Source of the DNA: Sphingomonas palmae
GTDB taxonomy: Bacteria > Pseudomonadota > Alphaproteobacteria > Sphingomonadales > Sphingomonadaceae
DNA length: 64,000 nt
NCBI RefSeq assembly: GCF_900109565.1
Contig: NZ_FNZZ01000001.1
Coordinates: 248,001 to 312,000, forward strand
Reading direction: 5' to 3'
Made by a program: the position numbers and the translations under genes. Shown here in pieces: positions 26,691-35,562 of this stretch. Numbering within the stretch: position 1 is the stretch's first letter; the number at the start of each line of letters is the position of its first letter. The notes below the pieces were generated by a model. It worked only from the letters and a program-made list of their open reading frames with translations, made no database searches and was not told the origin of the DNA.

Positions 26691-27872
26691 ATGTCCAAGT
26701 TCCTGACCGCGCTCGCGGTTCCTGCCGTCATCGCCGGCGTGGCCTTTCCGGTCGCGGCACAGGCGCCCGCCGCGCCGCAGTTCGATACGCCCGCACCGGT
26801 CGCCTTTATGGAGGACCTGTCCTCGGGCGCGGTGCTGTTCGCGAAGGACGCCGACCGCCGCATGCCGCCCGCCTCGATGGCGAAGATGATGACGGTCTAC
26901 ACCGCGTTCGAGATGTTGAAGAAGGGGGATATCCGCCTCGATCAGGAGATCGAGGTCCGGCCGGAGACGTGGCAGAAGTGGCATGGTCCGTCCGCGGGCT
27001 CGACCATGTTCCTGTCGCCGGGCGAGCGCGTCTCGGTCGCGAACCTGCTCTACGGTATCGTGACGCTCAGCGGCAATGACGCTTGCGTCGTGCTGGCGGA
27101 GGGCCTGTCGGGCACTGAGCCCGCGTTCGTTGATCGCATGAACGAGAATGCGAAAAAGCTGGGGCTAACCAACAGCCATTTCGGCACATCGAACGGCTGG
27201 CCCGACAACGGCGTTACCTACGTGACGGCGCGCGACCTCGCGCATCTCGCCGCCGCGACGATCGAGGAGCATCCAAAGCTCTACAAGCAATTTTACTCGC
27301 GCCGGGATTTTACCTGGGGCAAGACGATGGGTGGCAACCAGATCACCCAGGCGAACCGCGACCCGCTGCTCGGTCGCGTCGCGGGGGCCGACGGATTGAA
27401 GACCGGCCATACCGAGGAAGCAGGCTACGGCTTCACTGGATCGGCCGAGCAGAACGGCCGTCGCCTCGTCATGGTGCTCGCCGGCCTCACCAGCTTCAAC
27501 CAGCGCGCCTCCGAATCAATCCGGTTCATGGATTGGGGCTTCCGCGCCTGGCAGTCGAAGCCGGTCGTGAAGAGCGGCCGCGTCGTTGGGCAAGCCGACG
27601 TGCAGATGGGCGACGTAACCTCGGTCGACCTTGTCGCACCCCGTGCGGTCGCGGTGTCGGTGCCCGCGGGTACCAGCCCGGCGGTGTCGGGCAAGATTGT
27701 CTATCAGGGGCCGCTCAAGGCACCGATCAAGGCGGGTACGCACGTCGCCGACCTCGTCGTTGCAGCACCCGGGCTGTCGCCGCAGATCACCCCGCTCAAC
27801 GCCGCCAGCGACGTCGGCGAGGCCGGCTTCTTCCGCCGCGCGTGGCACGGCCTGACCGGCATGTTCGGGTAA
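26691..27872 (+). CDS. dacC: D-alanyl-D-alanine carboxypeptidase (PBP5/6 type)
   Basis: A 393-residue exported penicillin-binding protein trimming pentapeptide stems. Signal peptide up to about residue 24; catalytic S62-M-A-K65, the S-G-N triad in TLSGNDACVVL, and KTG in GLKTGHTEEAGYGF. A PBP5-type C-terminal beta domain follows, ending in a short amphipathic stretch (FFRRAWHGLTG) that can anchor to the membrane surface. ATG at 26691 is preferred over the TTG at 26676 because GGAAAG lies in between. The stop overlaps the tmk start by one base. Confidence 0.95.
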   Translation: MSKFLTALAVPAVIAGVAFPVAAQAPAAPQFDTPAPVAFMEDLSSGAVLFAKDADRRMPPASMAKMMTVYTAFEMLKKGDIRLDQEIEVRPETWQKWHGPSAGSTMFLSPGERVSVANLLYGIVTLSGNDACVVLAEGLSGTEPAFVDRMNENAKKLGLTNSHFGTSNGWPDNGVTYVTARDLAHLAAATIEEHPKLYKQFYSRRDFTWGKTMGGNQITQANRDPLLGRVAGADGLKTGHTEEAGYGFTGSAEQNGRRLVMVLAGLTSFNQRASESIRFMDWGFRAWQSKPVVKSGRVVGQADVQMGDVTSVDLVAPRAVAVSVPAGTSPAVSGKIVYQGPLKAPIKAGTHVADLVVAAPGLSPQITPLNAASDVGEAGFFRRAWHGLTGMFG

Positions 27873-28498
27873 TGCGCGGACGCTTCCTGAGCCTGGAAGG
27901 GGGCGAGGGGGCGGGCAAGTCGACGCAGGTCCGCGCGCTCGCCGCCGCGTTGCAGGCGCGGGGGTACGTGGCCCGCGTGACGCGCGAACCCGGCGGCAGC
28001 GAGGGCGCGGAGGCAATCCGCGCGCTGCTGATGCAGGGTGACGCGGGCCGCTGGAGCGCGCGCAGCGAGGCGTTGCTGTTCGCCGCGGCACGTGCCGATC
28101 ACGTCGAGAAGGTTGTTCTCCCGGCGATCGAGCGCGGCGAGTGGGTGATTTGCGACCGCTACCTCGATTCGTCGCGTGCCTATCAGGGTGTCGCCGGCGG
28201 GATCGCCGACGCCGACGTGCTCGCGCTTCACGCCTTCGGCTCGGCCGGGCTCTTGCCCGATCGTACCTATGTGCTGGCGCTGCCGACCGACATCGGCGCG
28301 CACCGCGCGGCCGCGCGCGACGGCATCGCGGCCGACCGCTTCGCCGCGCGAGGTGCCGCCTTTCACGAGGCAGTCTCGTCCGCTTTCGACCGGATCGCCG
28401 CCGATGAGCCCGACCGCGTGCGTCGCATCGACGCCAGCATGGCGCCGAACGCGGTCACCGCGGCGATCCTCGATGATCTTTCGCCTTGGCTGGCATGA
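27872..28498 (+). CDS. tmk: Thymidylate kinase
   Basis: A 208-residue kinase making dTDP from dTMP. The P-loop GGEGAGKS is at residues 10-17, then the TREPGGS (DR/E-P type) motif, WVICDRYLDSSRAYQG and a C-terminal ADRFAARGAAFHE lid region. The frame is open far upstream in the dacC shadow, but the ATG at 27872 directly precedes the P-loop strand. tmk-holB-metG-tatD is a widespread bacterial gene order and is kept here with ATGA overlap to holB. Confidence 0.96.
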   Translation: MRGRFLSLEGGEGAGKSTQVRALAAALQARGYVARVTREPGGSEGAEAIRALLMQGDAGRWSARSEALLFAAARADHVEKVVLPAIERGEWVICDRYLDSSRAYQGVAGGIADADVLALHAFGSAGLLPDRTYVLALPTDIGAHRAAARDGIAADRFAARGAAFHEAVSSAFDRIAADEPDRVRRIDASMAPNAVTAAILDDLSPWLA

Positions 28499-29523
28499 AC
28501 GAGGCGACGAGCGCGCCTGTATTCTACGGCCACGACGAGGCGGCTGACGCGTTGCTCGCGGCGATGCGCGGTGGGTCGCTGCACCACGCGTGGCTGATCA
28601 CCGGCCCGCCGGGGATTGGGAAGGCGACCTTCGCCCGTGCCGCCGCGGCCCGCCTGCTCGCCGAGGGCGCGGAGCCTGGCGCGCTGTCGCTACCGCCGCA
28701 TCACCGCACGGCGGCGCTGCTGGCTGCTGGCGCACACCCGGACTACCGCGAGCTGCGCCGATTGCCGAAGAAGGACGGCAAGGACGGCGAACTCGCGCGC
28801 TCGATCACGATCGATCAGGTACGCGGGCTCGCCCCGTTCCTTGGCACGATGGCATCGCTTTCGACGCGCCGCGTTATCGTCATCGACAGCGCCGACGAGC
28901 TCGAACGGCCGGGTGCGTCCAACGCGTTGCTGAAAAGCCTGGAGGAACCCCCAGCCGGCACGATCTTCCTGCTCGTCAGCCACGCTCCCGGCCGCTTGTT
29001 GCCGACGATCCGCTCGCGCTGCCGCGTACTGCGGCTTGAGCCACTCGATGATCGCGCCATGCGACAGGCGCTCGCTCAGGCGCTGCCTGACGCGGGGGCG
29101 GACGAGATCGATGCGCTGGTGCGCGCCGGCGCAGGCTCACCCGGCCGTGCGCTGCGCTACGCCGAACTGGGCATGGCCGAGATCGACGACGCGCTCCACG
29201 CGATCGCGCGTGACGGCGATCCGACGACTAGTCGCCGGGTAAAGCTGGCGAAAGCGCTCAGCCTCAAGGCGGCGCAACCGCGCTATGAAGCCTTCCTCGA
29301 TCGTGTCCCCGGCGTGATCGCGGAGGCGGCACAGGATCGCCGCGGCCCGGCGTTAGCGGTCGCGCTCGACGCCTACGCTCGCGCCCGCGACGTGGCAGGT
29401 GCCGCGCGCGGGCTGTCGCTCGACGCGAGCGGAACGGTGCTCGAACTCGGCGGCTTGGTCGCGCGGCTCGCGGGGAATGAGTCCACGCAACACGGGGCTG
29501 ACTTACGCCGAACGCGCGGCTAG
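28495..29523 (+). CDS. holB: DNA polymerase III subunit delta'
   Basis: A 342-residue clamp-loader subunit. Early FYGHDEAADAL and LHHAWLITGPPGIGKATFA (Walker A-like) are followed by the hydrophobic strand VIVIDSADELERPGASNALLKSLEEPP and the sensor stretch IFLLVSHAPGRLLPTIRSRC. The Cys4 zinc module of many delta' proteins is not visible between residues 55 and 80, where a His-containing loop stands instead. ATG at 28495 overlaps the tmk stop (ATGA). Confidence 0.95.
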   Translation: MNEATSAPVFYGHDEAADALLAAMRGGSLHHAWLITGPPGIGKATFARAAAARLLAEGAEPGALSLPPHHRTAALLAAGAHPDYRELRRLPKKDGKDGELARSITIDQVRGLAPFLGTMASLSTRRVIVIDSADELERPGASNALLKSLEEPPAGTIFLLVSHAPGRLLPTIRSRCRVLRLEPLDDRAMRQALAQALPDAGADEIDALVRAGAGSPGRALRYAELGMAEIDDALHAIARDGDPTTSRRVKLAKALSLKAAQPRYEAFLDRVPGVIAEAAQDRRGPALAVALDAYARARDVAGAARGLSLDASGTVLELGGLVARLAGNESTQHGADLRRTRG

Positions 29524-29532
29524 GAGCGGCGC

Positions 29533-31086
29533 ATGGGCAAGCCCTTCTACATCACCACCGCGATCAGCTATCCCAACGGCCGTCCGCACATTGGCCACGC
29601 GTACGAAGCGATTGCCGCCGACGCGATCGCCCGTTTCCAGCGTCAGGCCGGGCGCGACGTACGGTTCCAAACCGGCACCGACGAGCACGGCCTTAAGATG
29701 GCGCAGACCGCGCGCGACCAGGGGCGCGACATGCGTGATTTCGCCGGCGAAATGTCCGGCCATTTCAAGCAGATGTGCGATACGCTTGCGATCAGCTACG
29801 ATCGCTTCATCCGCACCACCGATGACGATCACTATCGTGCCAGTCAGGCGATCTGGCGCGCGATGGAGGCGAGCGGCGACCTTTATCTCGACCGCTACGA
29901 GGGCTGGTACTCGGTTCGTGACGAGGCGTTCTACGACGAGAAGGAGCTGGTCGAGGGTGAGGGTGGGGCAAAGCTGTCGCCGCAGGGCACAGCCGTCACC
30001 TGGACCGCGGAGGAAACCTGGTTCTTCCGCCTGTCCAAATACCAGCAGCCGCTGCTCGATCTTTACGCGCGCGAACCCGATTTCATCCGGCCGGAGAGCC
30101 GCCGCAACGAGATCATGCGCTTCGTCGAAGGCGGGCTGTCCGACCTGTCGGTCTCGCGGACCACGTTCGACTGGGGCGTGCCGGTGCCCGACAGCGACGG
30201 GCACGTCATGTACGTCTGGGTCGATGCGCTGACCAATTATCTGACCGGCGCCGGCTACCCGGACGGCGAGATGCCGTACTGGCCCGCCGACCTGCACCTG
30301 ATCGGCAAGGACATCGTCCGTTTCCACGCGGTCTATTGGCCCGCGTTCCTGATGTCGGCGGGGATCGCGCTGCCGAAGACGGTGTTCGGCCACGGCTTCC
30401 TGCTCCACCGCGGCGAGAAGATGTCGAAGAGTCTCGGCAACGTCGTCGACCCGCTCGGGCTCGCCGACGCGTTCGGTGTCGATGCGCTGCGCTACTTTCT
30501 GCTGCGGGAGGTCAGTTTCGGGCAGGACGGCAGCTACTCGGCCGAGGCGATCGTGACGCGCGTCAATGCGGAACTCGCCAACGCCTTCGGCAACCTGGCA
30601 CAGCGTACCTTGTCGTTCATCGCCAAGAACCTGGGAGGCGCCTTTCCTCGGGCAGGTCGCGGCGAAGACGCCGACGCGCAGTTGATTGAGGAAGTGGTCG
30701 TCGCTTGTGCCGGGATGCGGAGCGCCTTCGACGACCTGATGCTCAGCCAGGGAATCGAGGCGTGGTTGCGGGGCGTATTCGCGTGCAATCAATATATCGA
30801 CGCACAGGCGCCGTGGTCGCTGCGCAAGACCGATCCCGAGCGGATGCACGCGGTGCTCGGCACGCTGATCCGCGCGATCCGCATGCTCGCGATCGCCATT
30901 CTGCCGGTGGTGCCGCGCGGGGCCGGGCACGTGCTCGACCTGCTCGGCGCCAATGAGCGTACGCACGCCGCGATCGACGACGACGGCTGGTACGCGCGGA
31001 TGGTTGATGCCGGGTTTACCATCGCCGCGCCGACGCCCGCATTTCCGCGGCTCGAATTGCCGGTCGATGGCGAGGTGGCAGCCTGA
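29533..31086 (+). CDS. metG: Methionine--tRNA ligase
   Basis: A 517-residue class I synthetase. The HIGH motif is at residues 19-22 (GRPHIGHAY) and KMSKS at 296-300 (HRGEKMSKSLGN). A DNETWFF-like WTAEETWFFRLSKYQ and LTNYLTGAGYP are also conserved. It lacks the C-terminal dimerisation domain of E. coli MetG, and the zinc-knuckle cysteines are absent, as in the compact alphaproteobacterial/mitochondrial type. It starts 9 bases after holB and overlaps tatD by one base. Confidence 0.97.
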   Translation: MGKPFYITTAISYPNGRPHIGHAYEAIAADAIARFQRQAGRDVRFQTGTDEHGLKMAQTARDQGRDMRDFAGEMSGHFKQMCDTLAISYDRFIRTTDDDHYRASQAIWRAMEASGDLYLDRYEGWYSVRDEAFYDEKELVEGEGGAKLSPQGTAVTWTAEETWFFRLSKYQQPLLDLYAREPDFIRPESRRNEIMRFVEGGLSDLSVSRTTFDWGVPVPDSDGHVMYVWVDALTNYLTGAGYPDGEMPYWPADLHLIGKDIVRFHAVYWPAFLMSAGIALPKTVFGHGFLLHRGEKMSKSLGNVVDPLGLADAFGVDALRYFLLREVSFGQDGSYSAEAIVTRVNAELANAFGNLAQRTLSFIAKNLGGAFPRAGRGEDADAQLIEEVVVACAGMRSAFDDLMLSQGIEAWLRGVFACNQYIDAQAPWSLRKTDPERMHAVLGTLIRAIRMLAIAILPVVPRGAGHVLDLLGANERTHAAIDDDGWYARMVDAGFTIAAPTPAFPRLELPVDGEVAA

Positions 31087-31874
31087 TGCTCGCCGACAGC
31101 CACTGCCACCTGAACTACAAGGGACTGGCCGAGGACCAGCAGGCAGTGCTCGAACGCGCCCGCGCGCGCGGCGTGACGGCCATGCTCAACATCTCGACCC
31201 GCGAGAGCGAGTGGGACGACGTGCTCGCCACTGCAGAGCGCGAGCCCGACGTGTGGGCGAGCGTCGGCATCCACCCGCATGAGGCCGATCAGCATCCGCA
31301 TATCGACACGGCCAAGCTGGTCGAGCGCGCCGCGCACCCGCGCGTCGTCGCGATCGGCGAAAGCGGGCTCGACTATCACTACGATCATTCCGATCGCGTC
31401 CGACAGCAGCAGAGCTTCCGCGCGCACGTCGCCGCCGCTCGCCAGGCTGCCGTGCCCCTGATCGTCCACACCCGCGACGCCGAGGACGACACGATCGACA
31501 TTCTCGCCGACGAGATGACCCGCGGCGCCTACGCCGGCGTGATCCACTGCTTCACCGCGAGCGGCGATTTCGCGGACAAGGCACTCGCGCTCGGTTTCTA
31601 CATCTCCATTTCAGGCATTGTCACGTTCAAGAACGCGCGCGATCTGCAGCAGACGGCCGCACGGCTTCCCACCGATCGCCTGCTGATCGAAACCGACGCT
31701 CCGTTTCTCGCGCCCGTGCCGCATCGCGGTAAGACCGGCGAGCCCGCCTTCGTCGCCGACACCGCCGCGTTCCTGGCCGACCTGCGTGAAGAGCGGGTCG
31801 AGGACCTGCGGCGGTACACGGCCGAGAACTTTCATAGGCTGTTCGGCAAGACCGGGATCAAGGCTGCGGCGTGA
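31086..31874 (+). CDS. tatD: TatD-family metal-dependent hydrolase
   Basis: A 262-residue TIM-barrel amidohydrolase. Metal ligands are recognisable: H6-x-H8 in the N-terminal strand (DSHCHL), Glu in IGESGLDYHYDHS, His in IVHTRDA, His in GVIHCFTAS and Asp in LIETDAPF. TatD proteins have 3'-5' exonuclease or deoxyribonuclease activity in other bacteria. The gene follows metG by overlap and overlaps the MBL gene by 4 bases. Confidence 0.95.
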   Translation: MLADSHCHLNYKGLAEDQQAVLERARARGVTAMLNISTRESEWDDVLATAEREPDVWASVGIHPHEADQHPHIDTAKLVERAAHPRVVAIGESGLDYHYDHSDRVRQQQSFRAHVAAARQAAVPLIVHTRDAEDDTIDILADEMTRGAYAGVIHCFTASGDFADKALALGFYISISGIVTFKNARDLQQTAARLPTDRLLIETDAPFLAPVPHRGKTGEPAFVADTAAFLADLREERVEDLRRYTAENFHRLFGKTGIKAAA

Positions 31875-32635
31875 AGGTTCGCATCCTCGGCTCGGGCACA
31901 TCCTCCGGCGTGCCGCGGATCGGCAACGACTGGGGTGCCTGCGACCCGGGCGAGCCGCGCAACCGGCGAACGCGCGCGTCGATCCTGGTCGAGCACGAGG
32001 GCACGCGCATTCTGGTCGACACCGGGCCAGACATGCGCGAACAATTGCTCAGCGCCGACGTGGGCGTGGTCGATGCGGTCATCTGGACCCACGCGCACGC
32101 CGACCATGTGTTCGGCATCGACGATCTCCGGCAAGTCTATCACGCGCGCGGCACACCCGTACCTGCCTGGGCACGCCCGAAGACCGCGGCGCTGCTGCGT
32201 CAGCAATTCGGCTACGTGTCCGAGGGCAGTGGGGGCTATCCCCCGATCGTCGATCTACGTCTTCTAGACGACGAGGTAGTGATCGGCGACATTCGCGTGC
32301 GTGTAACCGATCAGCCGCACGGGTCGATCACCTCGGCCGGATTGCGGTTCGAGGCCGGTGGCGTCGCGATCGGCTACGCGACCGACGTGAGCGGCATGAC
32401 CAGGGCGATGTTCAATTTGTACGCAGACCTTGATGTCTGGATCGTCGATGCGCTCCGCCGGCGGCCGCACCCGTCGCACGCCGATCTGCCGACCGTCCTC
32501 GGCTGGATTTCCGGACTGTCGCCGAAGCAATCTGTGCTGACCCATATGGATCAGTCGATGGACTATCGCACTCTATGTGGCGAGCTGCCGCCGGGCGTGG
32601 AACCCGGCTATGACGGCTGGGAGCGGCATTGGTGA
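31871..32635 (+). CDS. MBL-fold metallohydrolase (PhnP-like)
   Basis: A 254-residue metallo-beta-lactamase-fold protein. The metal signature H74-x-H76-x-D78-H79 is in WTHAHADHVFG; an early GSGTSSGVPRIG and late LTHMD (His) match the PhnP/YcbX-type phosphodiesterase branch. The activity is probably hydrolysis of a cyclic phosphodiester or a related nucleotide, but no phn genes are present, so the substrate is open. tatD-MBL pairing after metG is common in alphaproteobacteria. The stop overlaps the next small gene. Confidence 0.9.
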   Translation: MKVRILGSGTSSGVPRIGNDWGACDPGEPRNRRTRASILVEHEGTRILVDTGPDMREQLLSADVGVVDAVIWTHAHADHVFGIDDLRQVYHARGTPVPAWARPKTAALLRQQFGYVSEGSGGYPPIVDLRLLDDEVVIGDIRVRVTDQPHGSITSAGLRFEAGGVAIGYATDVSGMTRAMFNLYADLDVWIVDALRRRPHPSHADLPTVLGWISGLSPKQSVLTHMDQSMDYRTLCGELPPGVEPGYDGWERHW

Positions 32636-32799
32636 GCGGTCACGTCGGTCAGGCGCTGTTATACGCTTTGCTGTTGGTGCTGCCGTTGTCGGCGCTCGCA
32701 GCGCGGCGGCTGCCGATGAACACCTTGGTGCTTTACGCAGGAGCATGGATGGCGATCTTCGGCGGCGCGTTCGTCCTTGTAGCGCTGCTTTCGCGATGA
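32632..32799 (+). CDS. 55-residue two-helix membrane protein
   Basis: A short gene with a GTG start overlapping the MBL stop (GTGA). The product begins MSGHVGQALLYALLLV, has one hydrophobic helix, a basic turn (AARRLPMN) and a second helix (VLYAGAWMAIFGGAFVLVALL), ending at TGA 32797-32799. Two closely spaced helices with a positive turn suggest a hairpin in the inner membrane with both ends outside. No family is recognised. Coupling to the MBL gene and a sensible membrane topology argue that it is real. Confidence 0.65.
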   Translation: MSGHVGQALLYALLLVLPLSALAARRLPMNTLVLYAGAWMAIFGGAFVLVALLSR

Positions 32800-32859
32800 T
32801 CGTACATGCACGCTTTACATAATGCTTATTATCAACTCTGGATGTAGGCCTGATTTCTG
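32800..32859 (+). promoter_or_regulatory. AT-rich patch before mazG
   Basis: Sixty bases of unusually AT-rich sequence for this window, including TTTACA (32814-32819) and an inverted repeat ATAAT-GCTT-ATTAT (32819-32832). It probably carries the mazG promoter, but I could not fit a convincing -35/-10 pair with proper spacing. Confidence 0.35.
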
Positions 32860-33606
32860 ATGATCGATCGTCTCCTCGGCATCATGCGCCGACTCCGCTC
32901 GCCCGACGGTTGCGAGTGGGATCGCGCACAAACCTTTGAGACAATTGCGCCATACACGATAGAAGAAGCTTACGAGGTCGCCGACGCGATCACGCGGCAT
33001 GACATGGCCGATCTGAAGGACGAACTAGGCGACCTTCTCCTCCAGGTCGTGTTCCACAGCCAAATCGCGGAGGAAGCTGGCCTCTTCACCTTCGACGATG
33101 TCGCCGCCGCGATCAGCGACAAGATGGAACGCCGCCACCCGCACATCTTCGGCGATGCGCCCAGCGGCGGTCATCACTTGTGGGAACAGGTCAAGGCCGC
33201 CGAGCGCCAAGCAAAAGGCGCGGCCGGTACACTGGACGGTGTCGCGCTCGCGCTGCCGGCACTGCAGCGTGCCGAGAAAATCCAGAACCGTGCAGCGCGC
33301 GTGGGGTTCGACTGGCCCGATGTCGACGGCCCCCGCGCCAAGATCGACGAGGAACTTGCCGAGGTCGCGGCTGCGACGAGCGCGGACGAACGTGAAGACG
33401 AAATCGGCGACCTGCTGTTCGCGACCGTCAACTGGGCGCGCCATCTGGGTGTCGACGCTGAGGCGGCGCTGCGGCGCGCGACCGCCAAGTTCGAGCGACG
33501 CTTCCACGCGATGGAACGATTGAGTGACGAGTTCGCCTTGCTTCCTCTCGATCAGAAAGAAGCATTGTGGCAGCAGGCGAAGCGTGCCGAAGTGGAGCAC
33601 GGCTGA
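32860..33606 (+). CDS. mazG: Nucleoside triphosphate pyrophosphohydrolase
   Basis: A 248-residue all-alpha NTP pyrophosphatase with two MazG repeats. The first shows EWDRAQTFETIAPYTIEEAYEVADAI and DELGDLLLQVVFHSQ; the second shows IDEELAEVAAATS with EDEIGDLLFATVNWARHLGVDAE, each carrying the E-x2-E...E-x2-D metal ligands. It removes aberrant (d)NTPs and can lower ppGpp-related stress nucleotides in E. coli. It converges on hflX with a 12-base gap. Confidence 0.95.
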   Translation: MIDRLLGIMRRLRSPDGCEWDRAQTFETIAPYTIEEAYEVADAITRHDMADLKDELGDLLLQVVFHSQIAEEAGLFTFDDVAAAISDKMERRHPHIFGDAPSGGHHLWEQVKAAERQAKGAAGTLDGVALALPALQRAEKIQNRAARVGFDWPDVDGPRAKIDEELAEVAAATSADEREDEIGDLLFATVNWARHLGVDAEAALRRATAKFERRFHAMERLSDEFALLPLDQKEALWQQAKRAEVEHG

Positions 33607-33618
33607 CCCGCTACTCGC

Positions 33619-34911
33619 CTAATCGGCGCGCTGCTGAAATCGCTCGAAATCGCGCTCCGCCATACGCACTTCGTAGCGCGCGCGATCGGCTTCGACGTCC
33701 TGCGACAGAACCTCTCCGTGCTGATGCAGCCAAGCCGCACCTGCACCGTCGGCCGGGTCGAGCGTGACGACATAGCGTCGGTGACCGGTCGTCAGGCGCG
33801 CCGCCGCCTGGCGGATGAGGTTGTCGACCCCTTCCCCGGTCAGCGCCGAGATCGTCATCACGTCCTCGCGCCGCTCGGCATCTGCGATCAGTGCCTCACG
33901 ATCGCCAGGATCGATCAGGTCGAGCTTGTTCCACGCCTCGATCCGCGGTGTCGTCTCGGCCACCCCGATCTCTTCGAGGACCGCCTCAACGTCGGCGCGC
34001 TGCGCCTCTGTGTCGGGATGAGCGATGTCGCGAACGTGGATCAGCAGGTCGGCGGAGACGACCTCCTCCAGCGTTGCCTTGAACGCCGCGACCAGCTGCG
34101 TCGGCAGTTCCGAAACGAAGCCGACCGTGTCCGACAAAATAGCCTTGTCGAGACCAGGAAGCGAGATCTGCCGAAGAGTCGGATCTAGCGTCGCGAACAG
34201 CAGGTCTTCCGCCATCACGTGACTACCCGTCAGCCGGTTGAACAGCGTCGATTTTCCAGCGTTGGTATAGCCGACCAGCGCAATCACGGGCCAAGGCGCC
34301 CGCTGGCGCCGCTCGCGGTGAAGCCCCCGAGTGCGCGTCACCTGATCGAGTTCGCGCCTAAGGCGAGCCATCCGGTCGCGGATCAACCGCCGGTCCGCCT
34401 CGATCTGCGTCTCTCCGGGACCGCCGAGAAAGCCGAAGCCGCCGCGCTGTCGTTCGAGGTGTGTCCAACTGCGCACCAGCCGCCCGGACTGATAGTCCAG
34501 GTGCGCGAGTTCGACCTGCAATCGCCCCTCTGCCGTTGCGGCGCGCTCACCGAAAATCTCTAGAATCAAGCCGGTCCGATCGATTACCTTGGCTTCGAGC
34601 GCGGTCTCGAGATTGCGCTGCTGAATCGGAGTCAACGCGCCGTCGAAGACGACCAGCTGCACTTCCTCCATCCGCGCGCGCGTCGCCACTTCCTCGATCT
34701 GCCCGCTGCCGATCAGCGTCGCGGCGCGCGGTGCGCGGACGCGGAGCGCGATACGCTCGACCACTTCCACCCCGATAGCGGCGGCTAGACCCGCGGTTTC
34801 GTCCAGTCGCGCCTCGGCGTCGCGCGACGATCCGCCGAGATCGGGGAACACCACGATCGCCTTGGCACCGCGCGCGAAATCGTCGCGGTCGCGCTCGAAC
34901 CCGCCGCTCAC
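33619..34911 (-). CDS. hflX: GTPase HflX
   Basis: A 430-residue ribosome-associated GTPase that splits stalled 70S particles. The HflX N-domain contains GSGQIEE and GALTPIQQRNLE; the Gly-rich linker GGFGFLGGPGETQIE precedes the G domain with G1 GYTNAGKST, G3 DTVGFVSELP and G4 NKLD. I prefer the GTG at 34911, preceded by AGGTG and 28 bases after the hfq stop. An ATG at 34965 would add 18 residues and overlap hfq by 26 bases. hfq-hflX is a classic conserved pair. Confidence 0.95.
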   Translation of the reverse strand: MSGGFERDRDDFARGAKAIVVFPDLGGSSRDAEARLDETAGLAAAIGVEVVERIALRVRAPRAATLIGSGQIEEVATRARMEEVQLVVFDGALTPIQQRNLETALEAKVIDRTGLILEIFGERAATAEGRLQVELAHLDYQSGRLVRSWTHLERQRGGFGFLGGPGETQIEADRRLIRDRMARLRRELDQVTRTRGLHRERRQRAPWPVIALVGYTNAGKSTLFNRLTGSHVMAEDLLFATLDPTLRQISLPGLDKAILSDTVGFVSELPTQLVAAFKATLEEVVSADLLIHVRDIAHPDTEAQRADVEAVLEEIGVAETTPRIEAWNKLDLIDPGDREALIADAERREDVMTISALTGEGVDNLIRQAAARLTTGHRRYVVTLDPADGAGAAWLHQHGEVLSQDVEADRARYEVRMAERDFERFQQRAD

Positions 34912-34939
34912 GCGCGCACCTGCATCATCGGCCCCCGGA

Positions 34940-35422
34940 TCAATCCTCGTCCTGCTCCTCGGCAAGGTTGAGCGGTCGCGACGGCTGAATCGTCGAAACC
35001 GCGTGCTTGTAGACGAGCTGCGACATGCCGTCGCGCTGAAGGAGCATGCAGAACAGGTCGAAGGCCGCGATCGCGCCTTGCAGCATCACGCCGTTGACGA
35101 GGAACATCGTCACCGGATCTTCCGACTTGCGCACCGCATTGAGGAAGATGTCCTGCAACAACGGCTGCTTGCGGGTGCTTTCTCCCAGTGATCCGACAAT
35201 CCCGTCCACGTCGATCTGCCCAGCAGGCATGATCGTCGAGATTGCGTGCTTGTAGATCAATTGCGACTGGCCATCACGCCGCAGCAGCACCGAGAAATTG
35301 TCGAACCAGGTCACGATCCCCTGCAGCTTGACGCCTTTGACGAGGAACATCGTCACGGGCGTCTTCGACTTGCGCAGCGAATTGAGGAACAGGTCCTGTA
35401 GCGAGGTCTGCTTGTCGGCCAT
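34940..35422 (-). CDS. hfq: Tandem-domain RNA chaperone Hfq
   Basis: A 160-residue protein, about twice the usual Hfq length, with two complete Sm-type Hfq folds in one chain. Domain 1 spans about residues 8-66 and domain 2 about 89-147, offset by 81 residues and joined by a ~22-residue acidic linker. Each has Q-D-x-F-L-N, the Sm1 F-D-x-F loop and the Sm2 YKHA core (57-60 and 138-141). They differ at the inner face: GVKLQG in the first versus GVMLQG in the second, and NFSVLLRR versus LFCMLLQR. Three chains could form a six-fold pseudo-hexamer. The gene lies between ntrX and hflX. Confidence 0.96.
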   Translation of the reverse strand: MADKQTSLQDLFLNSLRKSKTPVTMFLVKGVKLQGIVTWFDNFSVLLRRDGQSQLIYKHAISTIMPAGQIDVDGIVGSLGESTRKQPLLQDIFLNAVRKSEDPVTMFLVNGVMLQGAIAAFDLFCMLLQRDGMSQLVYKHAVSTIQPSRPLNLAEEQDED

Positions 35423-35562
35423 GTGTCAGTCCATTTTCTTGGCGGGAGGTTCCCCGCGATGCGCCGGTGCCCGGCGTCGGCATTGCGTCGTCGATTGTTT
35501 CAGAAGCTATGCAACGCGTCGGTCCGCGTCCAGTGCCCGACGCGGATTTACGCCGCCGACAC

